NCBI GenBank assembly: GCA_964636665.1
Contig: CAZWVT010000031.1
Span: forward strand, 1-22,676
Direction: 5' to 3'
Source: JAAYLC01 sp964636665
GTDB taxonomy: Bacteria > Bacteroidota > Bacteroidia > Flavobacteriales > Flavobacteriaceae
DNA length: 22,676 bases
The position numbers and the translations under genes are program-made. Below the pieces are notes generated by a model. The model saw nothing but the letters and a program-made list of their open reading frames with translations, did no database searches and was not told the DNA's origin. Position 1 is the stretch's first letter. The number at the start of each line of letters is the position of its first letter. Below are positions 5,894 through 13,976 of the stretch, one piece after another.

Positions 5894-8488
5894 TTATTGG
5901 ATAATCAGCTTGGTTGTTTGTGACAAACCTCCTCCTTCAATATTCATCAAGTAAATTCCCGGAGCCAGACTGCTGGTATTTATCGTGTTTTCTCCTTGCA
6001 ATTGGATGTTGGTTTGCAGCATTTTTCTTCCGTTCATATCATAAATACTCACTGATGCATCCATCACATCAAAGCGTGTGCTAATATGAACTTCTCCTTG
6101 AGCAGGATTCGGATAGACAACAAATTTATTGCGGATATTATCTTCTGCACCTACTCCAAGTTTGCATTCTGTAGGCACATCAAAAGCCTCTATTCCATCA
6201 CTTCTGCTGTTTGTACTTCCTTGATCGGCGCTCAATCCAAGACCTCTCCCTGCAAATGCATTCCAAATCAAACATTTGTTGGCACCACCGTTAGCAAGTA
6301 AATCGGCTTCTAAAATGGCGTCTCTTCCATCTACGAATCCGGGACTGCACGGTTGTAATTTCATTCCGTCCATAACAAGTTGAAGTGCCATATTGTTTCC
6401 ACCGTTTCCTTCGTAGATATCCGGGTCATAACCGTACTCATCAATAAATGCCCAGGTCATGTCCCAAAGCATTGCTGCCCAAACGGCGCCGACACCATGC
6501 GGAATAGACTCTGTTTTAATGTCATTGTATGTATGTGGATTCACCGATGTTCTTGTTGAAAACGGATAAGTCCGAATTCCCCTGCCTCCTCTTCCTTGAC
6601 CGGCAGCATAAGTTCCGATTCCTCGTACATCCGGACCTTTATCTCCGGGTTTCATTGTAAGCATAAGTCCTAAATAATCACTCCATCCTTCTCCCATTTG
6701 CTCTTGATTCATCAAACAGTTTGCTTGGTTTCGTCCTCCGGTTAGTCGAATGGAAACTCCATGTCCGTATTCATGAATTGCAATAACGTTATCCAAAGTT
6801 CCGTCACGTCTATTAGTATCAATTCCCGATCCATCATCTACTATCGTTGCATTGATGGTATCACCGTTTAATAAAGCATCAATTATCGTTTCACCATCAG
6901 ATTGATAAATCATAACTGAAGGAATGGTAATGTTAGTACCGTCACCACCCATTGTTATCGGGTCTCCGGATTCTGTATTGGTTACTACTACAGCCAAAGC
7001 TCCTGCATTTTGAGCGACTTCTACCTTGTTAACAAAACTACAACTGCCTCTGCGTATTACGGCAATCTTCCCGTTAAGGTCTGCTGCATTGGTTAAAGGC
7101 GTACATCCATCATGAGGGTCAGTACCGCTGTTTTCAACAAGTACCAAATCGGCAGTGATTGGAGTTGTTGGCAGTTGCGGACCAAATCCGGCTTTTTCTG
7201 TATTGTAGCTACCCTCCAAATTACCGGAATTAATCTTTAAAAAAGACCCCATAACCAATCCCGGAGGAGACCATAAATACATCTGCATACGTCCAGGAAC
7301 TCCGTCCGGACCCGTAGCAAAATTGGCGTTGTTCATTCCTCCTCCGTCTTGTGCTTCTGCAAACACTAAATCATTCGCAGCTCCGCCTCTTCCATAATTA
7401 TTCATTTGAAAATTTCCACTTGCTTCATCAAAACCGTATCTGTAAAAAATATCATGCGCCTTATTGTTTAGATAGAAAAGTTGGACAACAGCCGCTTCTG
7501 TGAACCCTCCGGGTGCTTGTGGAAGTCCGAAAGGAAAATCAAACAGCATATCGTTTCCTCCATCAGGGTAAATCCCCGGAATATTATTTCCGGTAATATC
7601 GTCATAAGCAAATACGTTATTACCTCTGGTGTAAGTATATTCATGACCCGGAATTCCGTCAACATCATGCCAACCAAATAATGATGCTATGGGATCCGAC
7701 GGATCGGTTACCAGCTCACTTCGTCCTTCATTCGGTCCGATAAGTGGTAATGGGAAAACACGATATTGTGGCGTGTTAGAATTCATAGTTAAGGAAGGTG
7801 CATCTGTTTGACCAAATAAAACACTCTCTGTAGGAAAATGAGAGTGACCTTCACCGAATGTACAGCTAACGACCCAATCATCAAGTGCTAATATCTCACC
7901 GCTTTGAGCATCTATCCGCATACTGTAATAATGACTTCCGTCAAGCAAGTAAATACTCAAATCCCATGCCAGCATAAATTTCTCTCCATCATTGATAGGT
8001 TGATAAACTAAATTTACCGGAATATTTTCCAAAGAGATATTTCCTTTGTTAAACAGATAGGAATATTCTCCTGTTGTTTCTATGAGTCGCAAATCTGAAG
8101 GAGATTCAATTCCCAGATTACTTACTGCCTTCGATATTGCTGTAAGTGCAGGAATTGAAGGGGTTGAAGTATTAATTTTCCGGGCGATATTCGGAACGAA
8201 TCTCACTTTGGCACTTTTCACTGCATCATTTCTTACAACCATTGAGGAGACGCTGTTAAAAACAAGAATTCCGTTGTAATATTGATTGACATAAACATTT
8301 TGTGCTTCCAAACTTTGTGAAAAACTGGAAGAAGAAACTTGAAGCCCTGCAACATCTTGTTGAGTGAGCTGATACTTCTCCAAATTATCCTGAAAATATT
8401 TCAGACTGATCGTCCGATAATCCTGGGAAAATCCCAACTGTACTACAGCCAGAGTAATAAGTAAGGAATAGAAAAAAGATTTTCTCAT
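5894..8488 (-). CDS. Secreted M36 (fungalysin-type) metallopeptidase with PA domain and T9SS sorting domain
   Basis: An 864-aa exported zinc endopeptidase. The order is: signal peptide (residues 1-21); an N-terminal propeptide of the FTP/PepSY type (about 25-205); the M36 catalytic domain, interrupted by a protease-associated (PA) domain at about 445-545; the zinc site HEYGH (572-576) with its third ligand Glu600 in MGEGWSDY; and a C-terminal type A sorting domain (787-864) starting NKFVVYPNPAQGEV and containing YDMNGR and LAPGIYLMNI. Such sorting domains direct proteins through the T9SS and are removed on export, leaving the enzyme secreted or attached to the surface. The likely role is extracellular protein digestion, with activation by propeptide removal. 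This links to the PorT-type protein at 21965-22675. The gene is monocistronic, and no clear promoter box was found upstream. Confidence 0.93.
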   Translation of the reverse strand: MRKSFFYSLLITLAVVQLGFSQDYRTISLKYFQDNLEKYQLTQQDVAGLQVSSSSFSQSLEAQNVYVNQYYNGILVFNSVSSMVVRNDAVKSAKVRFVPNIARKINTSTPSIPALTAISKAVSNLGIESPSDLRLIETTGEYSYLFNKGNISLENIPVNLVYQPINDGEKFMLAWDLSIYLLDGSHYYSMRIDAQSGEILALDDWVVSCTFGEGHSHFPTESVLFGQTDAPSLTMNSNTPQYRVFPLPLIGPNEGRSELVTDPSDPIASLFGWHDVDGIPGHEYTYTRGNNVFAYDDITGNNIPGIYPDGGNDMLFDFPFGLPQAPGGFTEAAVVQLFYLNNKAHDIFYRYGFDEASGNFQMNNYGRGGAANDLVFAEAQDGGGMNNANFATGPDGVPGRMQMYLWSPPGLVMGSFLKINSGNLEGSYNTEKAGFGPQLPTTPITADLVLVENSGTDPHDGCTPLTNAADLNGKIAVIRRGSCSFVNKVEVAQNAGALAVVVTNTESGDPITMGGDGTNITIPSVMIYQSDGETIIDALLNGDTINATIVDDGSGIDTNRRDGTLDNVIAIHEYGHGVSIRLTGGRNQANCLMNQEQMGEGWSDYLGLMLTMKPGDKGPDVRGIGTYAAGQGRGGRGIRTYPFSTRTSVNPHTYNDIKTESIPHGVGAVWAAMLWDMTWAFIDEYGYDPDIYEGNGGNNMALQLVMDGMKLQPCSPGFVDGRDAILEADLLANGGANKCLIWNAFAGRGLGLSADQGSTNSRSDGIEAFDVPTECKLGVGAEDNIRNKFVVYPNPAQGEVHISTRFDVMDASVSIYDMNGRKMLQTNIQLQGENTINTSSLAPGIYLMNIEGGGLSQTTKLIIQ

Positions 8489-8585
8489 TTGTTTTATAAA
8501 TAATAAATTGTAATTAAGTTTTTTGAATCGCTAAAATTATTCATTAGATTTATCATCTTACTGATTTAGGATGACTTTAACATTT

Positions 8586-9920
8586 TTAATTAAAGTCTCC
8601 TTTTATCTTTTTGTAGATTTGAAGTGCGTTTCCATCGGTCAGTTGGGAGATGAATCCGCATATTTCCATCAAATACACATAAGTATGTTGTCCGGGAGCA
8701 AGGGAATAATTCATGGTTCTCAATAACAAGGTATCATAAGAATTGCTTTCTCCTTTGTTGTAGTTTTCAACCGCTGTGGTAAATTTATCCAACAACAAAT
8801 TTAAAATCGCATATCCGGCTAATTCTTTTTCACGGACTTCCACACTTTGATAAATTTTTTCCCTACTTATTTTAAGAATATCTGCTATCTGAACCTCGTA
8901 TCGGCTACACCCTAAAAGCGATTTTGAAAAAGTTCCATCAAGCATCGCCTTTTCATTTGTGATAAAAATAGTTGCCGTTTCTTCAACTAAAGTATTAATC
9001 GCCAACGACCGTAAATAAGCAAGACGCTTCTGAGGAGTTGTCAATTTTGAGTAAACTTCTTTTCGTAGATTATCCCGAACCAGATTCAACAGATATTCTA
9101 AAGCGACTTCTTCCGATATCAATCCCAGATTAATGCCATCCTCAAAATCTATTATCGTATAACAAATATCATCTGCCGCTTCGACTAAAAACGCCAACGG
9201 ATGTCTTGCATAACCACCTCCATCACGCGGAAGCAACCCCAAATCGTCCACAACGGTTTTAAAAAAAGCAACATCCGATTGAAAGACTCCGAATTTTTTA
9301 TCGGCAATGTGGGTTGTGGGTTTTTTGGGAAGTGATTCTTTGGGGTATTTCATAAATGCACCCAACGCAGCAAAAGTCAGCCGTAATCCGCCTTCGGCAC
9401 CGTCTCTGGATTCTGTCAAAATTTTGAAACCGTTGGCGTTGCCTTCAAAATCTACCAAATCGGCATATTGTTTATCAGTTAATACTTTCTGGAAGCGCTT
9501 GCCGTTTCCCAGTGCAAAATAATCGCCCATTGCTCTTTCGCCACTATGTCCAAAGGGCGGATTTCCTATATCGTGTGCCAAGGAAGCCGCTGCCACCACG
9601 GAACCGAAATCATTAAACGAATAACCGAATTCTTTTTCCAAATCAGGGTGATTGTCCAAGACTTTTTTACCAACCAATTTGCCCAGCGATCGTCCTACTA
9701 CCGACACCTCCAAACTGTGAGTCAGTCGCGTATGAACAAAAGATTTTTGCGATAACGGAATAACTTGTGTTTTATCTTGCAGACTGCGAAATGCGGCAGA
9801 AAATATTACCCGGTCGTAATCCCTTTCAAATCCGAGTCGGGTTTCATCGTCGTTTTTTCGGTGTCTTCTTTCTATTACACCCATTTTTTGGAGTGAAAGA
9901 AGCTGTTCCCATTGCATCAT
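8586..9920 (-). CDS. dgt: dGTPase-family deoxynucleoside triphosphohydrolase (HD domain)
   Basis: Cytoplasmic HD-domain enzyme expected to hydrolyse dGTP (or other dNTPs) to the deoxynucleoside and triphosphate, affecting dNTP pools. The 444-aa protein has DTQ-type early motifs (residues 30-60, DYDRVIFSAAFRSLQDKTQV), then the metal-binding set: His68 in RLTHSLEV, His116-Asp117 in AHDIGNPPFGHSGE with His125, and a later Asp in EAADDICYTIIDFEDG. Length and motif order match the bacterial dGTPase family; substrate preference within the family cannot be read from the sequence. Two adjacent ATG codons start it (MM); the first is used. A -33/-7 pair lies 18-49 nt upstream. About 100 nt of AT-rich spacer without a clear terminator separates its 3' end from the M36 gene. 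Confidence 0.92.
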   Translation of the reverse strand: MMQWEQLLSLQKMGVIERRHRKNDDETRLGFERDYDRVIFSAAFRSLQDKTQVIPLSQKSFVHTRLTHSLEVSVVGRSLGKLVGKKVLDNHPDLEKEFGYSFNDFGSVVAAASLAHDIGNPPFGHSGERAMGDYFALGNGKRFQKVLTDKQYADLVDFEGNANGFKILTESRDGAEGGLRLTFAALGAFMKYPKESLPKKPTTHIADKKFGVFQSDVAFFKTVVDDLGLLPRDGGGYARHPLAFLVEAADDICYTIIDFEDGINLGLISEEVALEYLLNLVRDNLRKEVYSKLTTPQKRLAYLRSLAINTLVEETATIFITNEKAMLDGTFSKSLLGCSRYEVQIADILKISREKIYQSVEVREKELAGYAILNLLLDKFTTAVENYNKGESNSYDTLLLRTMNYSLAPGQHTYVYLMEICGFISQLTDGNALQIYKKIKGDFN

Positions 9921-9937
9921 ATTTTAGATTTAGAGGT

Positions 9938-9969
9938 GCAATTTACTGTTTTAAAATCAATTGTCACAA
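9938..9969 (-). promoter_or_regulatory. Promoter of dgt
   Basis: On the minus strand, TTG (9969-9967) is followed after 21 nt by TAAATTGC (9945-9938), a near match to TAnnTTTG. The predicted transcript starts about 12 nt before the ATG at 9920. Confidence 0.5.
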
Positions 9970-10094
9970 CTTCAGCAAAACCCTTTTAAATTGGATTTTC
10001 AGCACTAATCACAGTACAATATTGTTAAATTTTAAGCTGAATTTGTTGCTTTTAAAATAGATTATTGACATTGCCCAAAATATCCGCTGATAAT

Positions 10095-10112
10095 ATACGT
10101 ACAAGTACGTAT
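10095..10112. promoter_or_regulatory. Perfect palindrome, candidate operator
   Basis: ATACGTAC-AA-GTACGTAT is an uninterrupted 8+8-bp inverted repeat with a 2-nt centre in otherwise AT-rich intergenic DNA. Such a short-spaced palindrome suits a dimeric helix-turn-helix regulator. It lies 175 nt upstream of dgt and 90 nt upstream of the TATATTTG box. The regulator is unknown. Confidence 0.4.
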
Positions 10113-10200
10113 TCATTTGCTTCATAGGAAACCTTACTTTTGAATTATAAAGTAATCATACACTTTCACACATCAAATATAGATTTTGCTTCCAACAAAA

Positions 10201-10266
10201 TATATTTGTTTAAAAGGGTAACACTTACTAACCAACAAAAAGCTGTCTTTTGAAAGGCAGCTTTTT
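10201..10266 (+). ncRNA. Possible short terminated transcript (promoter box plus terminator, no ORF)
   Basis: TATATTTG at 10201-10208 matches the Bacteroidota -7 consensus exactly. A terminator-like hairpin with a T-run follows at 10237-10266, and there is no reading frame between. An RNA starting near 10214 would be about 50 nt. A -33 element at the right distance is not evident, and chance occurrence of the box in AT-rich DNA is a real alternative. Confidence 0.25.
10237..10266. terminator. Terminator-like hairpin in the dgt/S9 intergenic region
   Basis: The stem is 10237-10246 (AAAAGCTGTC) with 10255-10264 (GGCAGCTTTT), containing one G-T wobble, an 8-nt loop and a T-run to 10266. It is roughly symmetrical, so it could be a second terminator for the minus-strand S9 gene or end a plus-strand RNA. 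Confidence 0.55.
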
Positions 10267-10272
10267 TGTATT

Positions 10273-10309
10273 AAAAAACCGCTTCACTTTTAAGATGAAA
10301 CGGTTTTTT
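10273..10309 (-). terminator. Terminator of the S9 peptidase gene
   Basis: A 14-bp stem with one C/A mismatch (10273-10286 with 10296-10309), a 9-nt loop and a T-run on the minus strand. It starts 20 nt after the S9 stop codon. Confidence 0.75.
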
Positions 10310-10328
10310 GATTTATTAATTTCAGCTA

Positions 10329-12386
10329 TTATTTCTTTGGCATCGGAACATCCCAGCCGGGCATTTCTGCTGTTCTGTTACCTGTTTTTAAATAGGTATC
10401 AAACCACTGCATCATTCGAAATGCATAATCCAATTGTGAAGAAGCCCGACGATTTCCGTGTCCTTCTCCGGGATAGAATACCAAACGAACAGGAACTTCC
10501 GGCTTTCTTACTTTAAGGTGTCTGTAAAGTTCCAATGATTGTGCAGGATGGACGCGCGTGTCATTTTCACCGTGCATTATCAAAATTGGGGTTTGTGATT
10601 TTTCAACATGGTAAATGGGACTTCTTTTCAGATAATTCATCCACATTGCATCAGATTCCCAAAGACGTTCTCTGGAATGCACATAATACAATTCGTTAGG
10701 GATGTCGCTGGTCCCCCATTTTGACAAGTTGTTGCTGATACCGACAAACATTACTGCTGCCGCAAAACGGTCTGAATAATAAGTACTCATCCACGCAGAA
10801 GCATACCCCCCGTAGGAGCCTCCGGTAACACCTATTTTATCCTTGTCTGCAATTCCGCGTGCTATTAAATAATCCACGCCGTCCACGATATCATCAAATT
10901 CTTTTCCCGACAAATCCGCTTGACTGCTATAAGTAAATTCCATTCCTCTTCCCGTACTTCCTCTGTAATTCGGATAAAACACGGCATAACCTTCTGCCGC
11001 TGCCATTTGACCGGGCATGGAATAACCGGTCATCCAACCATTTTTATAATGTGACTCCGGTCCTCCGTGAACCATTGTAATCAAAGGAACTCGAGCACCT
11101 TCTTGGTAATTTACAGGATAAATCAAAATTCCCTGAACATCAAATTTTCCGTCTCTTGCCGTATAAGTAATCACTTCTTGCTTTCCCAAACTTTTGTTTT
11201 TCAACCAATCATTATGAAACGTTACTCTTTCTACTTGTGGTCTTCTTGCGTTTTTAGCAATAAACAATTCATTCGGATGTTGCGGAGTACTTGCAACGAA
11301 AGAAATTATTTTGTTGGAAAAACTCATATCCCTCATCGCATGGGTTTCACTTTCAAAAAGAATATTCTTTTTACTGCCGTCTGCTTGAATGCTTCCTATT
11401 AACGAGGAAGTTCCGCGGCTTGCCATAAAGAATATTCCTTTATCTGTCCATTCGATTTGCTCGTATTTTCCTTTAAAATCTTTATCGATAATTGATGGCG
11501 TTCCTCCGGTTGCATTTACAATGAGTATTCTTCCGTCGATTGGGTCATTGATATCGGCACCGGCACGAAGAGCAATTTGCCGAGCATCGGGACTCCAAGC
11601 AATTTGACCAATTTTTCCTTTATTATCGACCTCAGCAACAACATTTCCCGAAGTCGGATTTACTATTTTCACAGCCTGCCCCATATAAAAATCATCAATC
11701 GAAGAAGTAGGTGAAGCCGTAATTGCAAGTTGATTGCCGTTTGGTGACCATTCCGTCATATATACTGATCCCTCTGCTTTGATTGTTACAGGAAGTGAAT
11801 TTGAATTAACATTGACGATATATCCTTTTCGGTTCGGTTGGTTTTCTTCAAAAACAGTGGCTTGATATGGAAGTTTGCTTTTAGATTCTTCGGCTTTATC
11901 CATTGAAGTAAATGCTATTCTTTCGCCGTCAGGATTCCACGAATAACTGGAAATGCTGCGTTGAAATTCGTATAAAACAGTTGAAGCGCCTCCTTTTAAG
12001 GAAATTTCATACAATACAGTTTTGTTATGGTCTTTTGAATAACTTAAATAGGTAATGCTTTCTTTTCCCGGACGGAAATTTATTCCTCTTGCTGTTGTTG
12101 ATGTTACATAAGGAGTGGAAGTTTTGCCATCCACATCATAAACATATAAATGGCTTCCGGCAGCTTCATTATCCTTGTACGGATCAGCAGGCTGGGTTAC
12201 GGTATATGCGATTTTTTTTCCATCAGCGGAAATTTTTCCGGAGGTTACGTTTTGGGTTTTGATAGCATCCTCGGGCGTTATACCGTTAATTTGTGCATTT
12301 GTCTGCATTTGGAATGCACTACTTCCAAAAACAACAAAAAATGCCAAGGCTTTAAGGCTGTTTTTTAAAATACTTCTTTGAATCAT
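10329..12386 (-). CDS. Exported S9 family oligopeptidase
   Basis: A 685-aa serine peptidase of the prolyl-oligopeptidase clan, predicted periplasmic because of an N-terminal signal peptide (hydrophobic core about residues 11-27, ending near the Ala-Gln at 31-32). Residues about 35-400 form a WD40-like beta-propeller with repeated SWNPDGERIAF, EWSPNGNQLAI and AWSPDARQIAL strands. The C-terminal alpha/beta-hydrolase domain carries Ser524 (TGGSYGGYAS), Asp609 (HGENDTRVHP) and His643 (GEGHGN). The fold and length match acylaminoacyl-peptidase or dipeptidyl-peptidase-like members; the exact bond specificity cannot be read off. It probably trims peptides released by secreted proteases such as the M36 enzyme. 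A -33/-7 pair lies 38-70 nt upstream, and the gene ends at a strong terminator. Confidence 0.93.
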   Translation of the reverse strand: MIQRSILKNSLKALAFFVVFGSSAFQMQTNAQINGITPEDAIKTQNVTSGKISADGKKIAYTVTQPADPYKDNEAAGSHLYVYDVDGKTSTPYVTSTTARGINFRPGKESITYLSYSKDHNKTVLYEISLKGGASTVLYEFQRSISSYSWNPDGERIAFTSMDKAEESKSKLPYQATVFEENQPNRKGYIVNVNSNSLPVTIKAEGSVYMTEWSPNGNQLAITASPTSSIDDFYMGQAVKIVNPTSGNVVAEVDNKGKIGQIAWSPDARQIALRAGADINDPIDGRILIVNATGGTPSIIDKDFKGKYEQIEWTDKGIFFMASRGTSSLIGSIQADGSKKNILFESETHAMRDMSFSNKIISFVASTPQHPNELFIAKNARRPQVERVTFHNDWLKNKSLGKQEVITYTARDGKFDVQGILIYPVNYQEGARVPLITMVHGGPESHYKNGWMTGYSMPGQMAAAEGYAVFYPNYRGSTGRGMEFTYSSQADLSGKEFDDIVDGVDYLIARGIADKDKIGVTGGSYGGYASAWMSTYYSDRFAAAVMFVGISNNLSKWGTSDIPNELYYVHSRERLWESDAMWMNYLKRSPIYHVEKSQTPILIMHGENDTRVHPAQSLELYRHLKVRKPEVPVRLVFYPGEGHGNRRASSQLDYAFRMMQWFDTYLKTGNRTAEMPGWDVPMPKK

Positions 12387-12423
12387 AATTATTAAATTCT
12401 GTTACTGTTTTTTTATTTGGGCT

Positions 12424-12456
12424 TAAAAATAAGTAAAATGGTTTAAATGAGAGCAA
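12424..12456 (-). promoter_or_regulatory. Promoter of the S9 peptidase gene
   Basis: On the minus strand, TTG (12456-12454) is followed after 22 nt by TATTTTTA (12431-12424), one base from TAnnTTTG. This gives a leader of about 30 nt to the ATG at 12386. Confidence 0.45.
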
Positions 12457-12534
12457 TCTTCTTATGAATGTAAAAAAACGCTGTTTTTAATTACATAAAG
12501 AACAGAAAGCATCAAAAGTTTTTAGCTGCTCCCG

Positions 12535-12549
12535 TCAAAATCATTTTGA
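12535..12549. repeat. Short palindrome upstream of the CDF transporter
   Basis: TCAAAAT-C-ATTTTGA is a perfect 7+7-bp inverted repeat about 120 nt before the transporter start. It could be an operator for either divergent gene, though AT-rich palindromes of this size arise often by chance. Confidence 0.25.
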
Positions 12550-12671
12550 TTGTAATCGTCAATTTTGCATTTTCGAACAAATAATAAAACCTTATCTAAA
12601 CATCGCATCAACTATTGTTTTATAAGTCGTATTTTATACACCGAAAAAAATGTTTTTAATCACTTCATTTT

Positions 12672-13622
12672 ATGGGACACAATCACGAAAACAACACCTC
12701 TAATCACACCAACAAAAGGACGCTGACCATCAGTCTTATTCTTATTTCGTCCTATATGATTGTAGAGGTAATCGGCGGATTGCTAACAAACAGTCTTGCG
12801 TTACTTGCCGATGCCGGGCATATGCTCAGCGATGCAATTTCTTTGTTTATTGCTTTAATGGCTTTTACTTACAGCAACAAAGTTGCCAATTACAGAAAAA
12901 CTTATGGTTACAAACGTTTTGAAATTCTAGCTGCTGTGTTTAACGGCGCTACCTTAATAGGAATCTCAGTTTATATCATTTACAAAGCCATTGGGCGTTT
13001 TCAAAATCCTGCGGAAATTGCTTCCGACGGGATGTTGCTCATTGCTTTTATTGGGTTGTTGGTCAATATTCTTGTGGCGTGGATTATGTTTCGTGGCAGC
13101 GACGTAAAAAACAACCTCAACATGCGCGGTGCTTTTCTTCACGTTATAAGTGATATGTTTGGTTCTGCCGGTGCCATTATTGCAGCTTTGCTCATTATGT
13201 ATTTAGGATGGAATTGGGCTGATCCTATGGCGAGTATTCTGGTCTCCCTGCTGATTTTACGAAGCGGATACTCGGTTACAAAATCATCGGTAAATGTCCT
13301 TATGGAAGGTACTCCGGAAAATGTTAATACTGAAAAGGTCATCGAGAAAATCTTGCAAACCGATGGAATATACAGCATCCACGATTTGCATATTTGGTCA
13401 ATCACAAGTGGATTGAATGCACTTACTTGCCACGCCGTTGTGGACAAGAAATTAAATGTGGAAGAAAGTGAAACCATGCTCTTTGAAATTGAAACAGTTT
13501 TAAAGGAACTAAACATTCACCATGCTACCATTCAATTGGAAAGTCAAGCGCATCCTCATAGTGATTCGATATTATGCAATACGAAAACGGAAACTACATT
13601 TCACGATTCTCATGTACATTAA
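12672..13622 (+). CDS. Cation diffusion facilitator (zinc-type efflux transporter)
   Basis: An inner-membrane proton antiporter that exports divalent metal ions, most likely Zn2+. The 316-aa protein has a His-rich N-terminus (GHNHENNTSNH), six transmembrane segments between residues about 18 and 200, and a cytoplasmic C-terminal domain (about 210-290) of ferredoxin-like type. The transport site is the His-Asp/His-Asp type: His50 and Asp54 in DAGHMLSDA, His157 and Asp161 in HVISDMFGS. This arrangement is known for zinc/cadmium-transporting members such as CzcD and ZitB. The C-terminus adds another His cluster (SQAHPHSD, HDSHVH). It is followed 105 nt later by a small CxxC metal-binding protein, which suggests a metal-homeostasis pair. 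No metal-sensing regulator gene is adjacent. Confidence 0.93.
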   Translation: MGHNHENNTSNHTNKRTLTISLILISSYMIVEVIGGLLTNSLALLADAGHMLSDAISLFIALMAFTYSNKVANYRKTYGYKRFEILAAVFNGATLIGISVYIIYKAIGRFQNPAEIASDGMLLIAFIGLLVNILVAWIMFRGSDVKNNLNMRGAFLHVISDMFGSAGAIIAALLIMYLGWNWADPMASILVSLLILRSGYSVTKSSVNVLMEGTPENVNTEKVIEKILQTDGIYSIHDLHIWSITSGLNALTCHAVVDKKLNVEESETMLFEIETVLKELNIHHATIQLESQAHPHSDSILCNTKTETTFHDSHVH

Positions 13623-13662
13623 TTTATGCAAAACGTAAATTTTATAAGTTTATAGAGAAATC

Positions 13663-13684
13663 ATACAACTGTATTTTGTTGTAT
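13663..13684. promoter_or_regulatory. Inverted repeat upstream of the HMA protein, candidate operator
   Basis: ATACAAC (13663-13669) and GTTGTAT (13678-13684) form a perfect 7-bp inverted repeat with an 8-nt spacer, between the CDF stop and the HMA start. It lies where a metalloregulator could bind the HMA gene promoter. A GAAATTTG just after it (13691-13698) is only a weak -7 candidate. Confidence 0.3.
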
Positions 13685-13727
13685 TATTCCGAAATTTGTA
13701 CAAGAATTAAATAACTAATAAAAAAAT

Positions 13728-13940
13728 ATGAAAGAATTAAAATTTAAAACCACGCTCAGTTGCGGTGGTTGCGTTTCGAAAGTTCAAGCAGATTTGGACA
13801 ATGCTGTAGGAATTTCCAATTGGAGTGTTGACACAAACAATCCGGAAAAAGTTTTGACAGTTAATTCTGACAGCGTTTCTGAATCGGAAATCATTTCAAT
13901 CATCACCAAAAAAGGATTTAAGGCAGAAGCCATTTCATAA
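13728..13940 (+). CDS. Small heavy-metal-associated (HMA) domain protein
   Basis: A 70-aa ferredoxin-like HMA domain with the metal-binding CxxC motif at Cys12-Cys15 (TLSCGGCVSK). It most resembles a free copper-chaperone-like protein that would hold Cu(I) or another soft or transition metal in the cytoplasm and deliver it to a transporter. There is no signal peptide, and the length is exactly one HMA domain. It lies 105 nt downstream of the CDF transporter on the same strand with an inverted repeat between them, so it may have its own promoter. It has no P-type ATPase partner in this window. The metal cannot be told from the sequence alone. Confidence 0.87.
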   Translation: MKELKFKTTLSCGGCVSKVQADLDNAVGISNWSVDTNNPEKVLTVNSDSVSESEIISIITKKGFKAEAIS

Positions 13941-13976
13941 ATTGAAAGTTGTTAAACCGGGCATCAGTTCACGTCT

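Larger units (their letters stand above)
9921..10328. other. 408-nt intergenic region with palindrome, promoter-like box and two hairpins
   Basis: No coding frame here has codon structure or a homologue I recognise. From left to right it holds the dgt promoter (minus strand), a perfect 18-bp palindrome at 10095-10112, a TATATTTG box on the plus strand at 10201-10208, a plus-strand terminator-like hairpin at 10237-10266, and the terminator of the S9 peptidase at 10273-10309. The box plus hairpin could delimit a short RNA. Confidence 0.5.

Noticed and set aside
9767..10060. 97-aa plus-strand frame reaching into the dgt/S9 intergenic region
   Set aside because: Most of it is antisense to the dgt N-terminus; the remainder is AT-rich low-complexity sequence and has no domain.
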